Both the position numbers and the translations under genes were made by a program. Shown in pieces: positions 42,485 to 51,587 of a DNA stretch of 64,000 nucleotides; position 1 is the first letter of the stretch; every line of letters starts with the position of its first letter. Source of the stretch: Methylicorpusculum oleiharenae (GTDB lineage: Bacteria > Pseudomonadota > Gammaproteobacteria > Methylococcales > Methylomonadaceae). The notes beneath the pieces were generated by a model, which searched no databases, was not told the DNA's origin, and saw only the letters and a list, made by a program, of their open reading frames with translations. Where the stretch lies: the NCBI RefSeq assembly GCF_009828925.2, contig NZ_WUTY02000001.1, positions 2,200,492-2,264,491 on the forward strand, in the 5' to 3' direction.

Positions 42485-43033
42485 TCAGATTTTACCGTCC
42501 AAGCCCATTTGAAAGTATTTATGGGTGATTTTATCCTGATTTTCCAGCAGCCAGTCAATGTCCGGTGTATTCGTCATGGCTTTGTGAATGGCTAGTGCCA
42601 TGGCTTTGCGGTGAATGTCGAACAGTATCCGGTGATCCAGATTGTTATCGGTAATTACACTGGGATTAAGCCATACCGAGCAGATGATTCCCAAATCATT
42701 GGCTTTTTCTTTTGGAATATCGCCTGCGCGGACAGCGTCCAGAACGCCGTTGGCAATAGCTGCTTGAACAGTGCCCATTAAAATATTGGTGTATCGGCTG
42801 TTTTTGACGGTGACTTTGCTGACCATCAGCGTGACCGGTCTGACTTGTATGTCGGTATTCAATATTGCAAATACCCGGGTATGGCCTTGAACCTGATCGC
42901 CGGTCAGTGTTGCCAGGGCCGTACCGACAGGACCGTCAAGTTCGCCGATTATCACTTCGGGTTCGGCTGCTGTCCCCGGAGGGCCTCCTGCTACCAGGGC
43001 TTCTCCTGTTCGCATGATGATTCTTTCAGTCAT
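42485..43033 (-). CDS. Formaldehyde-activating enzyme homologue lacking the catalytic histidine (Fae-like)
   Basis: A 182-residue protein of the Fae family, whose true members condense formaldehyde with tetrahydromethanopterin. Typical remnants are the opening GEALVAGG, VIIGELDGPVG, MVSKVTVKN and an MGTVQAAIANGVLDAV stretch. In canonical Fae the segment AHIDLIIG carries the catalytic His17; here the equivalent reads AEPEVIIG, so that histidine is a glutamate. It is therefore probably a paralogue with another role (Fae2/Fae3-like). It lies near fhc, which supports a C1 link. Confidence 0.8.
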   Translation of the reverse strand: MTERIIMRTGEALVAGGPPGTAAEPEVIIGELDGPVGTALATLTGDQVQGHTRVFAILNTDIQVRPVTLMVSKVTVKNSRYTNILMGTVQAAIANGVLDAVRAGDIPKEKANDLGIICSVWLNPSVITDNNLDHRILFDIHRKAMALAIHKAMTNTPDIDWLLENQDKITHKYFQMGLDGKI

Positions 43034-43119
43034 TTCGTTTCTCCTCGATAAATTGCAGAACCTGGATAAGGCTTTCGGCTAGAATACCATTTCCTTGTTT
43101 TTTGTTTAACCCCGCGCCG

Positions 43120-43971
43120 ATGAGTTCCAGTTTAACGACCACCGATCATAACCGGAATGCTGCCGGCCTGACCTATATTTATCCCGTCTTGTCCAGACGA
43201 TCAGGGGGTGTGTCTATTGGCATTAATTTTAATATCAATAATGCCTGTAACTGGCGTTGTATTTATTGCCAGGTTCCTGACTTAGCCCTGGGTGCCGCGC
43301 CGGATGTGGATTTTGTGCTGCTCGAAAAGGAACTCCGGTTTTTTATCAAGGATGTTTTGTCTGGTGACTTTTTTGACCGTTTTACTATTGATTCGCGATC
43401 AAGGCAGGTCAAGGATATAGCGATTTCAGGTAATGGAGAGCCGACGAGCCTGAGGCATTTTGATCAGGCGGTACGCTTGATCGGCAGCATAGCCAAAGAA
43501 ATGGGAATTTTTCCGGACGCCAAGTTTGTTCTGATTACCAATGGGAGTCTGATGCATCACTCATCGGTACAAAGAGGTTTAAGGGTGCTCAACGAATTGG
43601 GTGGGGAGGTCTGGTTTAAACTGGATAGCGCCACTGATGCCGGAAGGAAGTTGATCAATAATGCCGGGCTGTCTATTGATAAAACCGCTGAGAATTTACA
43701 TATTTCATCGCAATTGTGCGCTACAAAAATTCAAACATGTCTGATGGATTATCGGGGGATGGGATTGAGCGAAGCGGAAAAGAGCGCTTATTTAGAGTTT
43801 TTGTCCCGGTATAAACTGGTTGCCGGTTTGAAGGGTGTCATGCTTTATGGCTTGGCAAGGCCTTCTTTGCAGCCGGAAGCGGTTGATTTGAAGCCGCTTC
43901 CGGCAGAAGTGATCAATGATTTTGCTCAATCGATCAGGGCTTTGGGATTTGATGTCAGTGTCAATGTTTAA
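43120..43971 (+). CDS. Radical SAM protein of unknown function
   Basis: From the ATG at 43120 it has 283 residues. The CxxxCxxC iron-sulfur motif is C43, C47, C50 (CNWRCIYCQ). Further radical SAM landmarks are a GNGEPTS segment near 117 and FVLITNGSL near 152. It belongs to a branch of short enzymes with no C-terminal cluster domain; I cannot assign a substrate. It is divergent from the Fae-like gene with about 86 bases between them, suggesting shared control and a possible role in C1 cofactor biology. Confidence 0.8.
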   Translation: MSSSLTTTDHNRNAAGLTYIYPVLSRRSGGVSIGINFNINNACNWRCIYCQVPDLALGAAPDVDFVLLEKELRFFIKDVLSGDFFDRFTIDSRSRQVKDIAISGNGEPTSLRHFDQAVRLIGSIAKEMGIFPDAKFVLITNGSLMHHSSVQRGLRVLNELGGEVWFKLDSATDAGRKLINNAGLSIDKTAENLHISSQLCATKIQTCLMDYRGMGLSEAEKSAYLEFLSRYKLVAGLKGVMLYGLARPSLQPEAVDLKPLPAEVINDFAQSIRALGFDVSVNV

Positions 43972-43979
43972 AGCGCCCG

Positions 43980-44231
43980 TCATGCTTTGATGTCGAGAAG
44001 GCTGCCGAGCATCTTTTTTTCATGGGTGATTATTTTTGTAGCTGCTGCGGTCTCCAATTCGGCTTCTTTCAAACTTAAGATGGGTTTAATAAGGTCGGTT
44101 GACTGGTAATTCCCGCTACCGACTTCGTTGGCGTTTACCGGCAATGAAGCTATGGTTTGTGTCGCCTCTGATGCTTTGTGTTGAGCGGTATTGATTAAAT
44201 TGAGGGCCTGGGTGGATGGACTTATATTCAT
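43980..44231 (-). CDS. Small protein of unknown function
   Basis: An 83-residue, mainly helical protein with a hydrophilic, Thr/Ala/Ser-rich first half and a C-terminal stretch LKEAELETAAATKII...GSLLDIKA. The last part loosely resembles flagellar-rod or hook-associated C-terminal helices, but this is too weak to name. An upstream GGGGAT ribosome binding site supports expression. It converges with the radical SAM gene. Confidence 0.4.
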   Translation of the reverse strand: MNISPSTQALNLINTAQHKASEATQTIASLPVNANEVGSGNYQSTDLIKPILSLKEAELETAAATKIITHEKKMLGSLLDIKA

Positions 44232-44392
44232 GGTAATCCCCTTCGCGTTGGTTCTTGCTTAATAGTAGATTTAAAAGCGAAAGCCGTAAACAAATCGATT
44301 CCACTCTATGAGGATTGTGCTATTCAAGTCCGTTTTCTCATCCAGCTCAGCAATATTCCTGACAGTACGTCAGGCTGGAATTATAAAAATAC

Positions 44393-44422
44393 TTGTTTTT
44401 AAAATCAATAATCAAGTAGAAT
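44393..44422 (+). promoter_or_regulatory. Candidate promoter of tRNA-Leu
   Basis: TTGTTT (44393-44398) and TAGAAT (44417-44422) are separated by 18 bases. The predicted start point lies about 10 bases before the mature tRNA 5' end. Confidence 0.4.
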
Positions 44423-44440
44423 CTCTCGTTCATTCGGTGT

Positions 44441-44525
44441 GCGAATGTGGCGGAACTGGTAGACGCGCTGGATTTAGGTTCCAGTAGGTAATCCTGTGAG
44501 AGTTCGAGTCTCTCCATTCGCACCA
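44441..44525 (+). tRNA. tRNA-Leu (anticodon UAG)
   Basis: An 85-base cloverleaf with the encoded CCA. The acceptor stem pairs GCGAATG with CATTCGC. The anticodon stem CTGGA/TCCAG flanks the loop TTTAGGT, giving UAG. The long class II variable arm is GTAGGTAATCCTGTG-like, and the T arm is AGTTCGAGTCT. It lies directly upstream of tig, as in several gammaproteobacteria. Confidence 0.95.
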
Positions 44526-44643
44526 ACAAATTCTCAGTTAAATCATATAGCGTCTATCGCTGGTAGATTCACGTATCCATTGGCCGTTCTTTCGGCATCT
44601 TTGATAAATTCATCAATCCTTATTTTAAAGTTGAGGTAAAGAA

Positions 44644-45945
44644 ATGCAAGTTTCTGTCGAAAAGACATCTGAATTAAGCAGAAAAATGACTGTTAGTGTG
44701 CCCGAGGAAGTTGTTCAGGAGAAAATGGAAGATCGGCTCAAAAAACTGGCGCGCGAAGTTAAGCTAGATGGTTTTCGGCCCGGTAAGGTGCCTCAGCATG
44801 TCGTCAAAAAAATGTATGGAGACAGAGTCAGGGGTGAAGTGACTGGCGATTTGATTCAATCCACTTACTACGAAGCAATCCAGGAAAATAACCTGAGACC
44901 TGCCGGTTATCCCAGTATTGATCCTTTAGACGAAGCTGCGGGTTTCAAATATACCGCCGTGTTTGAAGTGTATCCCGAGATCTCTTTAGAGGGTATCGAT
45001 CAGCTTGAAATTACAAGAAAACACGCCCAGATAGAAGCGTCAGATCTGGATGCGATGGTTGAAAAAATAAGAAAGCAAAAGAAAGGCTGGACTCAAGTAG
45101 AAAGACCGTCACAGGTTGAAGACAAAATTACCATCAGCTTTACGGGTGTTTGCGAAGGTGAAAACTTTACCGATGGTAAAGTAGAAAACTTTCAGGTCGA
45201 AATCGGTGCAAATCAGATGATTCCCGGTTTCGAAGATCATTTGAAAGGCCTTTCCGCCGGTGATAGCAAGACGTTTGAAGTCAACTTTCCTGAACAATAC
45301 GGAAATGCAAAGTTAGCCGGTAAACCGGCAACTTTTGAAATCGAAGTGGCTAAGATCGAAGAGCCTAGCTATCCTGAACTTGATGAAGAGTTTATCAAGT
45401 CGTACGGCATAGAAAATGGCGATATGAACGCTTTTCGTGAAGACGTAAAAGCGAATATGGCGCGTGAATTAGCGATGGCCTTAAATGGTCAGTTGAAAAA
45501 TGCAGTCATGGATGCACTTTTCGATAAAATTAAAGTGACTTTGCCTAGTTCATTAGTTGATGAAGAAATTAATAACTTGCAGAAGCCTTACAGGGAAAAT
45601 GCAAGAAAGCAAAAATTAAATGCGGAAGACCTTAATTTGCCTAGAGACATGTTCGAGGAACAAGCTCAGCGCAGAGTTGCTTTGGGTTTGATTCTGGCGG
45701 AGATTATTCATAAAAACAGCATTAAAGTGTCGCCTGATAAAGTACGTGAAACCATTGAAGACATGGCCAAAAGTTACGAGAGGCCTGCTGACGTAGTCAA
45801 TTGGTATTACTCGGATGAGCAAAGGTTGAATGAGGTCCGTCAAATGGTTCTTGAAGATCAAACCGTTGAGTGGATAGTCTCTCAGGCCAAGGTAGCCGAT
45901 GAAAATGTAAGTTTTGATGCTATTATGACTACCCAACAGTCTTAA
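44644..45945 (+). CDS. tig: Trigger factor (ribosome-bound chaperone)
   Basis: A 433-residue protein with the three-part layout of trigger factor. The N-terminal ribosome-binding domain has the signature GFRPGKVPQHVV (near 44-55). The FKBP-type PPIase domain lies at about 150-245 and includes ISFTGVCEGENF and GFEDHLKGLSAGD. A helical C-terminal chaperone domain follows. It assists nascent chain folding. It starts the tig-clpP-clpX-lon block, 118 bases after tRNA-Leu. Confidence 0.97.
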   Translation: MQVSVEKTSELSRKMTVSVPEEVVQEKMEDRLKKLAREVKLDGFRPGKVPQHVVKKMYGDRVRGEVTGDLIQSTYYEAIQENNLRPAGYPSIDPLDEAAGFKYTAVFEVYPEISLEGIDQLEITRKHAQIEASDLDAMVEKIRKQKKGWTQVERPSQVEDKITISFTGVCEGENFTDGKVENFQVEIGANQMIPGFEDHLKGLSAGDSKTFEVNFPEQYGNAKLAGKPATFEIEVAKIEEPSYPELDEEFIKSYGIENGDMNAFREDVKANMARELAMALNGQLKNAVMDALFDKIKVTLPSSLVDEEINNLQKPYRENARKQKLNAEDLNLPRDMFEEQAQRRVALGLILAEIIHKNSIKVSPDKVRETIEDMAKSYERPADVVNWYYSDEQRLNEVRQMVLEDQTVEWIVSQAKVADENVSFDAIMTTQQS

Positions 45946-45963
45946 CATTTTATAGAGGCATTG

Positions 45964-46611
45964 ATGAATTATCCGTTCGAAAAGACCAAAGAATTTTCTC
46001 CTCAAGCGGCGGGTGGGTTGGTGCCTATCGTCATAGAGCAGACCGCCCGGGGTGAGCGTTCGTTTGATATTTACTCGCGACTGTTAAAAGAACGCGTTAT
46101 TTTTTTAGTCGGACAGGTTGAGGATTACAGCGCGAATTTGATAGTCGCGCAACTGCTCTTTTTAGAGTCAGAAAATCCCGACAAAGATATTCATCTGTAT
46201 ATAAATTCCCCTGGCGGCTCAGTCACTGCCGGTATGGCCATTTACGATACAATGCAGTTTATCAAGCCTGATGTGAGCACTATGTGCATAGGTCAGGCTG
46301 CCAGTATGGGGGCTCTATTACTAACCGGCGGCGCCAAAGGAAAACGGTTTTGTTTGCCGCATTCCAGAATGATGATCCATCAGCCGTTGGGTGGTTATCA
46401 GGGACAGGCTTCGGATATCGATATCCATGCTCGTGAAATCTTGTTGATCAGGGAAAAATTAAATAAAGTGCTTGCAGCTCATACCGGCCAACCCTTGGAA
46501 AAAATTCAGCAAGATACCGATCGCGATAATTTTTTGAGTGCCAATGATGCGGTTGATTACGGATTGATCGATAAGGTGCTGACTACGAGAATAAATGTTA
46601 CCGATAAATAA
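45964..46611 (+). CDS. clpP: ATP-dependent Clp protease proteolytic subunit ClpP
   Basis: 215 residues from the ATG at 45964 (a TTG immediately upstream is not needed). The catalytic triad is the serine in QAASMGA (about 105), the histidine in RMMIHQPLG (about 130) and the aspartate in DTDRDNF (about 180). The N-terminal propeptide region is short. It lies between tig and clpX, which matches its known partnership. Confidence 0.97.
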   Translation: MNYPFEKTKEFSPQAAGGLVPIVIEQTARGERSFDIYSRLLKERVIFLVGQVEDYSANLIVAQLLFLESENPDKDIHLYINSPGGSVTAGMAIYDTMQFIKPDVSTMCIGQAASMGALLLTGGAKGKRFCLPHSRMMIHQPLGGYQGQASDIDIHAREILLIREKLNKVLAAHTGQPLEKIQQDTDRDNFLSANDAVDYGLIDKVLTTRINVTDK

Positions 46612-46702
46612 ACATTGGTAATATGTGCGTTTCAATATATTCTTTTTACCTATAGGGTTAAATGTCTCAATTTAATATGTGGGCAGCTTGGAGGTCTTCT
46701 TT

Positions 46703-47974
46703 ATGAGTAATGACAAAAGCGGCAAGGATGACGATAAACTCCTGTATTGTTCTTTCTGCGGAAAAAGTCAGCATGAAGTAAGAAAGCTCATTGCCGGTCC
46801 TTCAGTCTATGTTTGTGATGAATGTGTAGAATTGTGCAACGACATCATTAAAGATGAGTTGCAAGAGGAAGAAGGTTATGGCTTTGGTGCATTGCCAAAA
46901 CCCAAGGAAATCAAACAGGTTTTAGATGAATATGTCATCGGTCAGGAAAGCGCCAAAAAGATTTTGGCCGTGGCTGTTTATAATCACTATAAAAGATTGC
47001 GCAGTAAATCAAAAAAAGATTCTGTGGAGTTGGCGAAAAGCAATATTTTGCTGATTGGTCCTACCGGTTCAGGTAAAACATTGCTGGCTGAAACACTGGC
47101 CAGATTGCTGGATGTACCTTTTACGATTGCAGATGCTACGACTCTGACAGAGGCCGGTTATGTAGGTGAAGATGTAGAAAACATCATTCAAAAGATTTTG
47201 CAGAAATGCGACTATGATGTCGAAAAGGCGGAATCAGGAATCGTATACATTGATGAAATCGACAAGATTTCCAGGAAGTCAGATAATCCATCAATAACCC
47301 GGGATGTTTCGGGAGAAGGTGTGCAACAGGCTTTACTCAAACTTATTGAGGGAACTGTAGCTTCTGTTCCTCCGCAAGGGGGGCGCAAGCATCCTCAGCA
47401 AGAGTTTTTGCAAGTCAATACAGCCAATATTTTGTTTATCGTTGGCGGCGCTTTTTCAGGCCTAGATCGTGTCATTAAAGAACGGTCAGAAAAAGGAGGT
47501 ATAGGTTTCTCTGCCGAGGTTAAAACCAAAGACAACAAGAAAAATGTCGGTGAGATTTTTTCCCAGGTAGAATCCGAAGATCTGATCAAATACGGCCTGA
47601 TTCCTGAGTTTGTCGGACGCTTGCCCGTTGTGGCTACGCTGGATGAACTTGATGAAGCCGCGCTGGTAAAAATCCTGACAGAACCCAAAAATGCATTGAT
47701 TAAACAATATCAGCATTTGTTTGAAATGGAGGGTGCCGAGTTGGAATTTAGGGAAGATTCTCTTATGTCTATCGCCCGAAAATCGATGGAAAGAAAAACA
47801 GGTGCCAGAGGTTTGCGGACAATTGTTGAAAACGTCTTGCTGGATACCATGTACGAGTTGCCTTCTGCTGAAAATATTACCAAAGTGGTCATAGATGAAA
47901 GCGTTATTCTCGGTGAATCGAAACCGATTCTGGTGTATGAGAAAGAACAGAAACGGGCTTCGTCAGATACCTGA
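46703..47974 (+). CDS. clpX: Clp protease ATP-binding unfoldase ClpX
   Basis: 423 residues from the ATG at 46703, which follows a GGAGG site; the upstream frame is not used. The N-terminal zinc domain has four cysteines (CSFCGK and CDECVELC). Next are the AAA+ Walker A GPTGSGKT, the pore loop in YVGED, a Walker B IDEIDK segment, the RKH loop GGRKHP and a ClpP-docking IGF-type loop (GGIGFSAEV). It unfolds tagged substrates for ClpP. A terminator follows it. Confidence 0.97.
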   Translation: MSNDKSGKDDDKLLYCSFCGKSQHEVRKLIAGPSVYVCDECVELCNDIIKDELQEEEGYGFGALPKPKEIKQVLDEYVIGQESAKKILAVAVYNHYKRLRSKSKKDSVELAKSNILLIGPTGSGKTLLAETLARLLDVPFTIADATTLTEAGYVGEDVENIIQKILQKCDYDVEKAESGIVYIDEIDKISRKSDNPSITRDVSGEGVQQALLKLIEGTVASVPPQGGRKHPQQEFLQVNTANILFIVGGAFSGLDRVIKERSEKGGIGFSAEVKTKDNKKNVGEIFSQVESEDLIKYGLIPEFVGRLPVVATLDELDEAALVKILTEPKNALIKQYQHLFEMEGAELEFREDSLMSIARKSMERKTGARGLRTIVENVLLDTMYELPSAENITKVVIDESVILGESKPILVYEKEQKRASSDT

Positions 47975-48001
47975 AATCAATTTAGACAGACAGTGAAAAA
48001 C

Positions 48002-48029
48002 AAAAAGGGGCTTTGCAGCCCCTTTTTTG
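48002..48029 (+). terminator. Rho-independent terminator after clpX
   Basis: An 11-bp stem AAAAAGGGGCT/AGCCCCTTTTT around a TTGC loop, continuing into a T-run. It lies about 28 bases after the clpX stop and separates clpX from lon. Confidence 0.9.
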
Positions 48030-48071
48030 TGCGTGTTCCTTGCCAGTTTCGGTATTTATTATCATGCGAAG

Positions 48072-48099
48072 CTTGCTATTTGTGATCACGTCCCTATAT
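48072..48099 (+). promoter_or_regulatory. Possible sigma-32 promoter of lon
   Basis: CTTGCTA, then 13 bases, then CCCTATAT. The spacing is right and the -10 box is one change from CCCCATAT; the -35 box is weaker. It sits 36 bases upstream of the lon start. Heat-shock control of lon is known in E. coli. Confidence 0.4.
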
Positions 48100-48134
48100 T
48101 CTAACTTCAAACAATGAATTGATAGGTTCCAACA

Positions 48135-50564
48135 ATGGAAACTCAAGCTATGACCGATATTGAAAAAACGATATTGACCGTGCCAGTGCTGCCTTTAAGA
48201 GATGTTGTGGTTTACCCTCATATGGTGATTCCATTATTCGTTGGGCGGGCAAAGTCAATCGATGCACTTGATGCAGCCATGAAAGATAACAAGCAAATCT
48301 TGCTGGTCGCGCAAAAAGAAGCGGAAGTTGATGATCCGGATTTTACTGATTTGTATCAGATAGGGACGTTGGCAAATATCCTTCAATTACTTAAGTTGCC
48401 CGATGGAACCGTTAAGGTGCTTGTTGAGGGAAATCAACGCAGCACCGTTTTAAAATACTTCCTTACAGAGGATTTTATCGCCGCTGAAGTTACTGAAATC
48501 AAAGATCAGATTAATTTGTCCGAGCAAGCCCAGGAAGTATTGCAGCGGACGGTTATGAGTTCCTTTGATCAATATGTGAAATTGAATAATAAAATTCCTC
48601 CGGAGGTGCTTAATTCTCTGGCAGGCATTGATGATCCCAGTCGTTTTGCCGATACCGTTGCGGCACATATGAGTCTAAAGGTTCAGGAAAAGCAGGCCTT
48701 GCTGGAACTTGCCGACATTGAAAAGCGAATGGAAAATTTAATGACGCTCATGGAAGGCGAGGTTGATCTCCTGGAGTTGGAGAAGAGTATTCGCGGCCGT
48801 GTAAAGCAGCAAATGGAAAAAAATCAGAGGGAGTATTATCTTAATGAGCAGATGAAGGCCATTCAAAAAGAATTGGGCGAAATGGATGATGTTCCTAATG
48901 AAATTGAAGAGCTGGAAAGGAAAATCAAGGCATCCGGCATGCCTAAAGAAGCCAGAGACAAGGCCAATACTGAATTAAACAAGTTAAAGCTAATGTCTCC
49001 CATGTCTGCGGAAGCGACGGTAGTCAGAAATTATATTGATTGGATGGTCAATGTTCCCTGGAAGAAAAGAACCAAAGTCCGTCATGATTTAAAGGTGGCG
49101 GAAGAGGTTTTGGAAGAAGAACACTATGGCCTGGATAAAGTAAAAGAGCGAATTCTGGAATATTTGGCTGTTCAACAGCGGGTTAGGCAGTTAAAAGGCC
49201 CTATTCTTTGTTTGGTAGGACCTCCGGGCGTGGGTAAAACTTCGCTGGGAGAGTCGATTGCCCGGGCAACGAATCGCAAATATGTCCGTATGGCGCTGGG
49301 TGGTGTTAGAGATGAAGCCGAGATTCGCGGGCATAGGCGTACCTATATCGGTTCGATGCCAGGCAAAATCCTACAAAATCTGTCCAAAGCCAAAACACGC
49401 AATCCCATGTTCTTGTTGGACGAGATCGACAAGATGGCGGCCGATTTTCGTGGCGATCCTGCGTCTGCTTTATTGGAGGTGCTGGATCCTGAACAAAATC
49501 ACACTTTTGCCGATCATTATCTGGAAGTGGACTTTGATTTGTCGGATGTGATGTTTGTTGCGACAGCAAATACGATGAATATACCGCCGGCATTGCTGGA
49601 CAGGATGGAGGTCATTCGGTTACCCGGATATACCGAAGACGAGAAAACCAACATTGCCATGCGATATCTGATTCCCAAACAGGTTAAAAACAATGGCTTA
49701 AAAGCAAATGAAATCAATATTACCGAACCGGTAATTGTCGATATCATCCGCTATTACACAAGAGAAGCCGGCGTTAGAAGTCTTGAGCGAGAGATATCCA
49801 AAATTTGCAGAAAAGTAGTGAAAAGCCTTTTGCTGAAGTCCAAAGCAACAAAGGTAACGGTAACGTCCAAGAATCTTGAAAAGTATTTGGGGGTTAAGCG
49901 CTTTAACTACGGCCTTGCCGAAGAACAGGATCAAATTGGCCAAGTAACTGGATTGGCCTGGACTGAAGTGGGCGGTGAGCTATTGACCATTGAAACAGCC
50001 GTCATTCCGGGTAAAGGAAAACAGATTGCAACCGGAAAGCTCGGTGACGTCATGAAGGAGTCCATCGAGGCTGCAATGACGGTTGTGCGTAGCCGCTCGG
50101 AAATTCTGAATATTGATAACGATGTATTTCAGAAAAATGATATTCATGTTCATGTCCCTGAGGGCGCGACACCTAAAGACGGACCCAGCGCAGGTATTGG
50201 CATGTGTACTGCCATTATTTCGGCACTGACAAAAATTCCGGTCAAGGCCAATGTTGCCATGACAGGTGAAATAACGTTGCGTGGCGAAGTGCTGCCGATT
50301 GGCGGACTTAAAGAAAAGCTGTTGGCTGCCCACCGCGGAGGTATTACTACGGTATTGATTCCCGCAGAAAACGAAAAGGATTTGGCGGAAATTCCAGCTA
50401 ATATAAAACAAAATTTGGACATTAGACCGGTCCATTGGATAGATGAAGTTTTGGCGGCTGCTTTGCAATATTTGCCCGTTGCGCCTGAAAAAAAAGAAGC
50501 TGTCGAAGCTAAAAAAACAGAAAATGCGAGTCAAACCAAGAAGCAAAACCTTACGGCGCATTGA
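48135..50564 (+). CDS. lon: ATP-dependent protease Lon
   Basis: An 809-residue AAA+ protease. The N-terminal substrate-binding domain begins [14 protein letters not shown] (about 17-30). The coiled stretch with [17 protein letters not shown] precedes Walker [10 protein letters not shown] (about 364). The catalytic Ser-Lys dyad is in [11 protein letters not shown] (serine at about 686) and a later lysine in [14 protein letters not shown]. It degrades misfolded and regulatory proteins. The C-terminal 25 residues are a Lys/Glu/Thr-rich tail not conserved in the family. Confidence 0.97.
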   Translation: METQAMTDIEKTILTVPVLPLRDVVVYPHMVIPLFVGRAKSIDALDAAMKDNKQILLVAQKEAEVDDPDFTDLYQIGTLANILQLLKLPDGTVKVLVEGNQRSTVLKYFLTEDFIAAEVTEIKDQINLSEQAQEVLQRTVMSSFDQYVKLNNKIPPEVLNSLAGIDDPSRFADTVAAHMSLKVQEKQALLELADIEKRMENLMTLMEGEVDLLELEKSIRGRVKQQMEKNQREYYLNEQMKAIQKELGEMDDVPNEIEELERKIKASGMPKEARDKANTELNKLKLMSPMSAEATVVRNYIDWMVNVPWKKRTKVRHDLKVAEEVLEEEHYGLDKVKERILEYLAVQQRVRQLKGPILCLVGPPGVGKTSLGESIARATNRKYVRMALGGVRDEAEIRGHRRTYIGSMPGKILQNLSKAKTRNPMFLLDEIDKMAADFRGDPASALLEVLDPEQNHTFADHYLEVDFDLSDVMFVATANTMNIPPALLDRMEVIRLPGYTEDEKTNIAMRYLIPKQVKNNGLKANEINITEPVIVDIIRYYTREAGVRSLEREISKICRKVVKSLLLKSKATKVTVTSKNLEKYLGVKRFNYGLAEEQDQIGQVTGLAWTEVGGELLTIETAVIPGKGKQIATGKLGDVMKESIEAAMTVVRSRSEILNIDNDVFQKNDIHVHVPEGATPKDGPSAGIGMCTAIISALTKIPVKANVAMTGEITLRGEVLPIGGLKEKLLAAHRGGITTVLIPAENEKDLAEIPANIKQNLDIRPVHWIDEVLAAALQYLPVAPEKKEAVEAKKTENASQTKKQNLTAH

Positions 50565-50927
50565 TTTTTATAAGTTTTTGATGGCAGGGATGCCCTTAAA
50601 AACGTGTTTGATTTACTGGGTGCGCCAACTCATTTTTGCCGGGTGAAATCAGCCGGCGAAAACATAAGAAAGAGACAATATATCGCAAATACTTAACTTA
50701 AACGTTAAATATTGATCAGAAAGCAAGCGGACTTTTTAATTTAAGAAGTCGCGATTTTTTGTAGAAATCCAGATAAATTAAGGCCTGAGAGGTTGAATAG
50801 CTTGACACTTTGCAAGGGGTGTTGATATAAATGTCAACCTTACTACGCAGCTGACAATGTTGCTCATTAAGTATAGAAACGCTTTGCGGACTAATAATTT
50901 ACCTAAGTAATTTCCTAAGGGGGAATA
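50565..50927. other. Intergenic region between lon and hupB
   Basis: About 363 bases. The only clear feature is the hupB promoter at 50802-50831. A weak hairpin near 50636-50665 (TTTTGCCGG...CCGGCGAAAA) has a bulge and no T-run. The rest is AT-rich and featureless. Confidence 0.5.
50802..50831 (+). promoter_or_regulatory. Sigma-70 promoter of hupB
   Basis: A perfect -35 box TTGACA (50802-50807), 18-base spacer, and TATAAA (50826-50831). The predicted start leaves a leader of about 90 bases before the hupB ATG, which has a GGGGGAATA ribosome binding region. Confidence 0.7.
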
Positions 50928-51200
50928 ATGAATAAATCTGAACTAATTGACGCTATTGCTGATAAATCCGGTCTGACTAAAGCAGATGCAGGTAGAGCAT
51001 TAGATGGGTTTTTGAGTGCGGTTACAACTGCTTTAAGTGAAGGTGATTCCTTGGCATTGGTTGGTTTCGGTACTTTTTCCGTAAAAGAAAGAGCAGAGCG
51101 TAAAGGTCGTAATCCTCAAACCGGCGATGAAATCACAATCAAAGCAGCAAAAATTCCAACATTTAAAGCTGGCAAATCATTAAAAGATGCTGTAAACTAG
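50928..51200 (+). CDS. hupB: DNA-binding protein HU-beta
   Basis: A 90-residue histone-like protein. The opening [11 protein letters not shown], the central VGFGTFSV and the DNA-binding arm with [10 protein letters not shown] are diagnostic. It bends DNA as a dimer and organises the nucleoid. It lies in the conserved order lon-hupB-tRNA-ppiD. Confidence 0.97.
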   Translation: MNKSELIDAIADKSGLTKADAGRALDGFLSAVTTALSEGDSLALVGFGTFSVKERAERKGRNPQTGDEITIKAAKIPTFKAGKSLKDAVN

Positions 51201-51213
51201 GCCTTCTTTAGTC

Positions 51214-51289
51214 GGGTGCTTAGCTCAGCTGGGAGAGCATCGCCCTTACAAGGCGAGGGTCGGGGGTTCGAACCCCTCAGCACCCACCA
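51214..51289 (+). tRNA. tRNA-Val (anticodon UAC)
   Basis: A 76-base cloverleaf with encoded CCA. The acceptor stem is GGGTGCT with AGCACCC. The anticodon stem CGCCC/GGGCG region encloses TTACAAG, giving UAC. The T arm is GGGTTCGAACCCC. It follows hupB by 13 bases and may be cotranscribed with it. Confidence 0.95.
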
Positions 51290-51295
51290 GACTTA

Positions 51296-51372
51296 GGAGC
51301 GGTAGTTCAGTTGGTTAGAATACCGGCCTGTCACGCCGGGGGTCGCGGGTTCGAGCCCCGTCCGCTCCGCCA
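51296..51372 (+). tRNA. tRNA-Asp (anticodon GUC)
   Basis: A 77-base cloverleaf with encoded CCA. The acceptor is GGAGCGG with CCGCTCC, the D arm TTCAGTTGGTTAGAA and the anticodon loop CTGTCAC, giving GUC. It is six bases after tRNA-Val, so the two form one transcript ended by the terminator at 51377. Confidence 0.95.
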
Positions 51373-51376
51373 ATTT

Positions 51377-51414
51377 AAAAAACCCCGGACCATAAGGTTC
51401 GGGGTTTTTTTTTT
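51377..51414 (+). terminator. Rho-independent terminator of the tRNA pair
   Basis: A stem CCCCGGACC/GGTTCGGGG (one G-T pair) around an ATAA loop is followed by ten T residues. It lies just after tRNA-Asp. Confidence 0.92.
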
Positions 51415-51587
51415 GCTTGATTTAAAGTGTTGTTACCATTTCATAGACTGTTGACAAAGGGTCAAGCCTAAAATATCAGACTTTATGACCTTTGTGCTTG
51501 GGTTGAAAAATCAACACAAGTTAATTTTGTAAACCACTCGAAAACTCGTCTGATTGATAACGTGATTTTTGTTTAAGGACCGCGCAT

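Noticed and set aside
44347-44529. 60-codon ORF across tRNA-Leu
   Set aside because: It covers a complete tRNA gene on the opposite strand and lacks a ribosome binding site.
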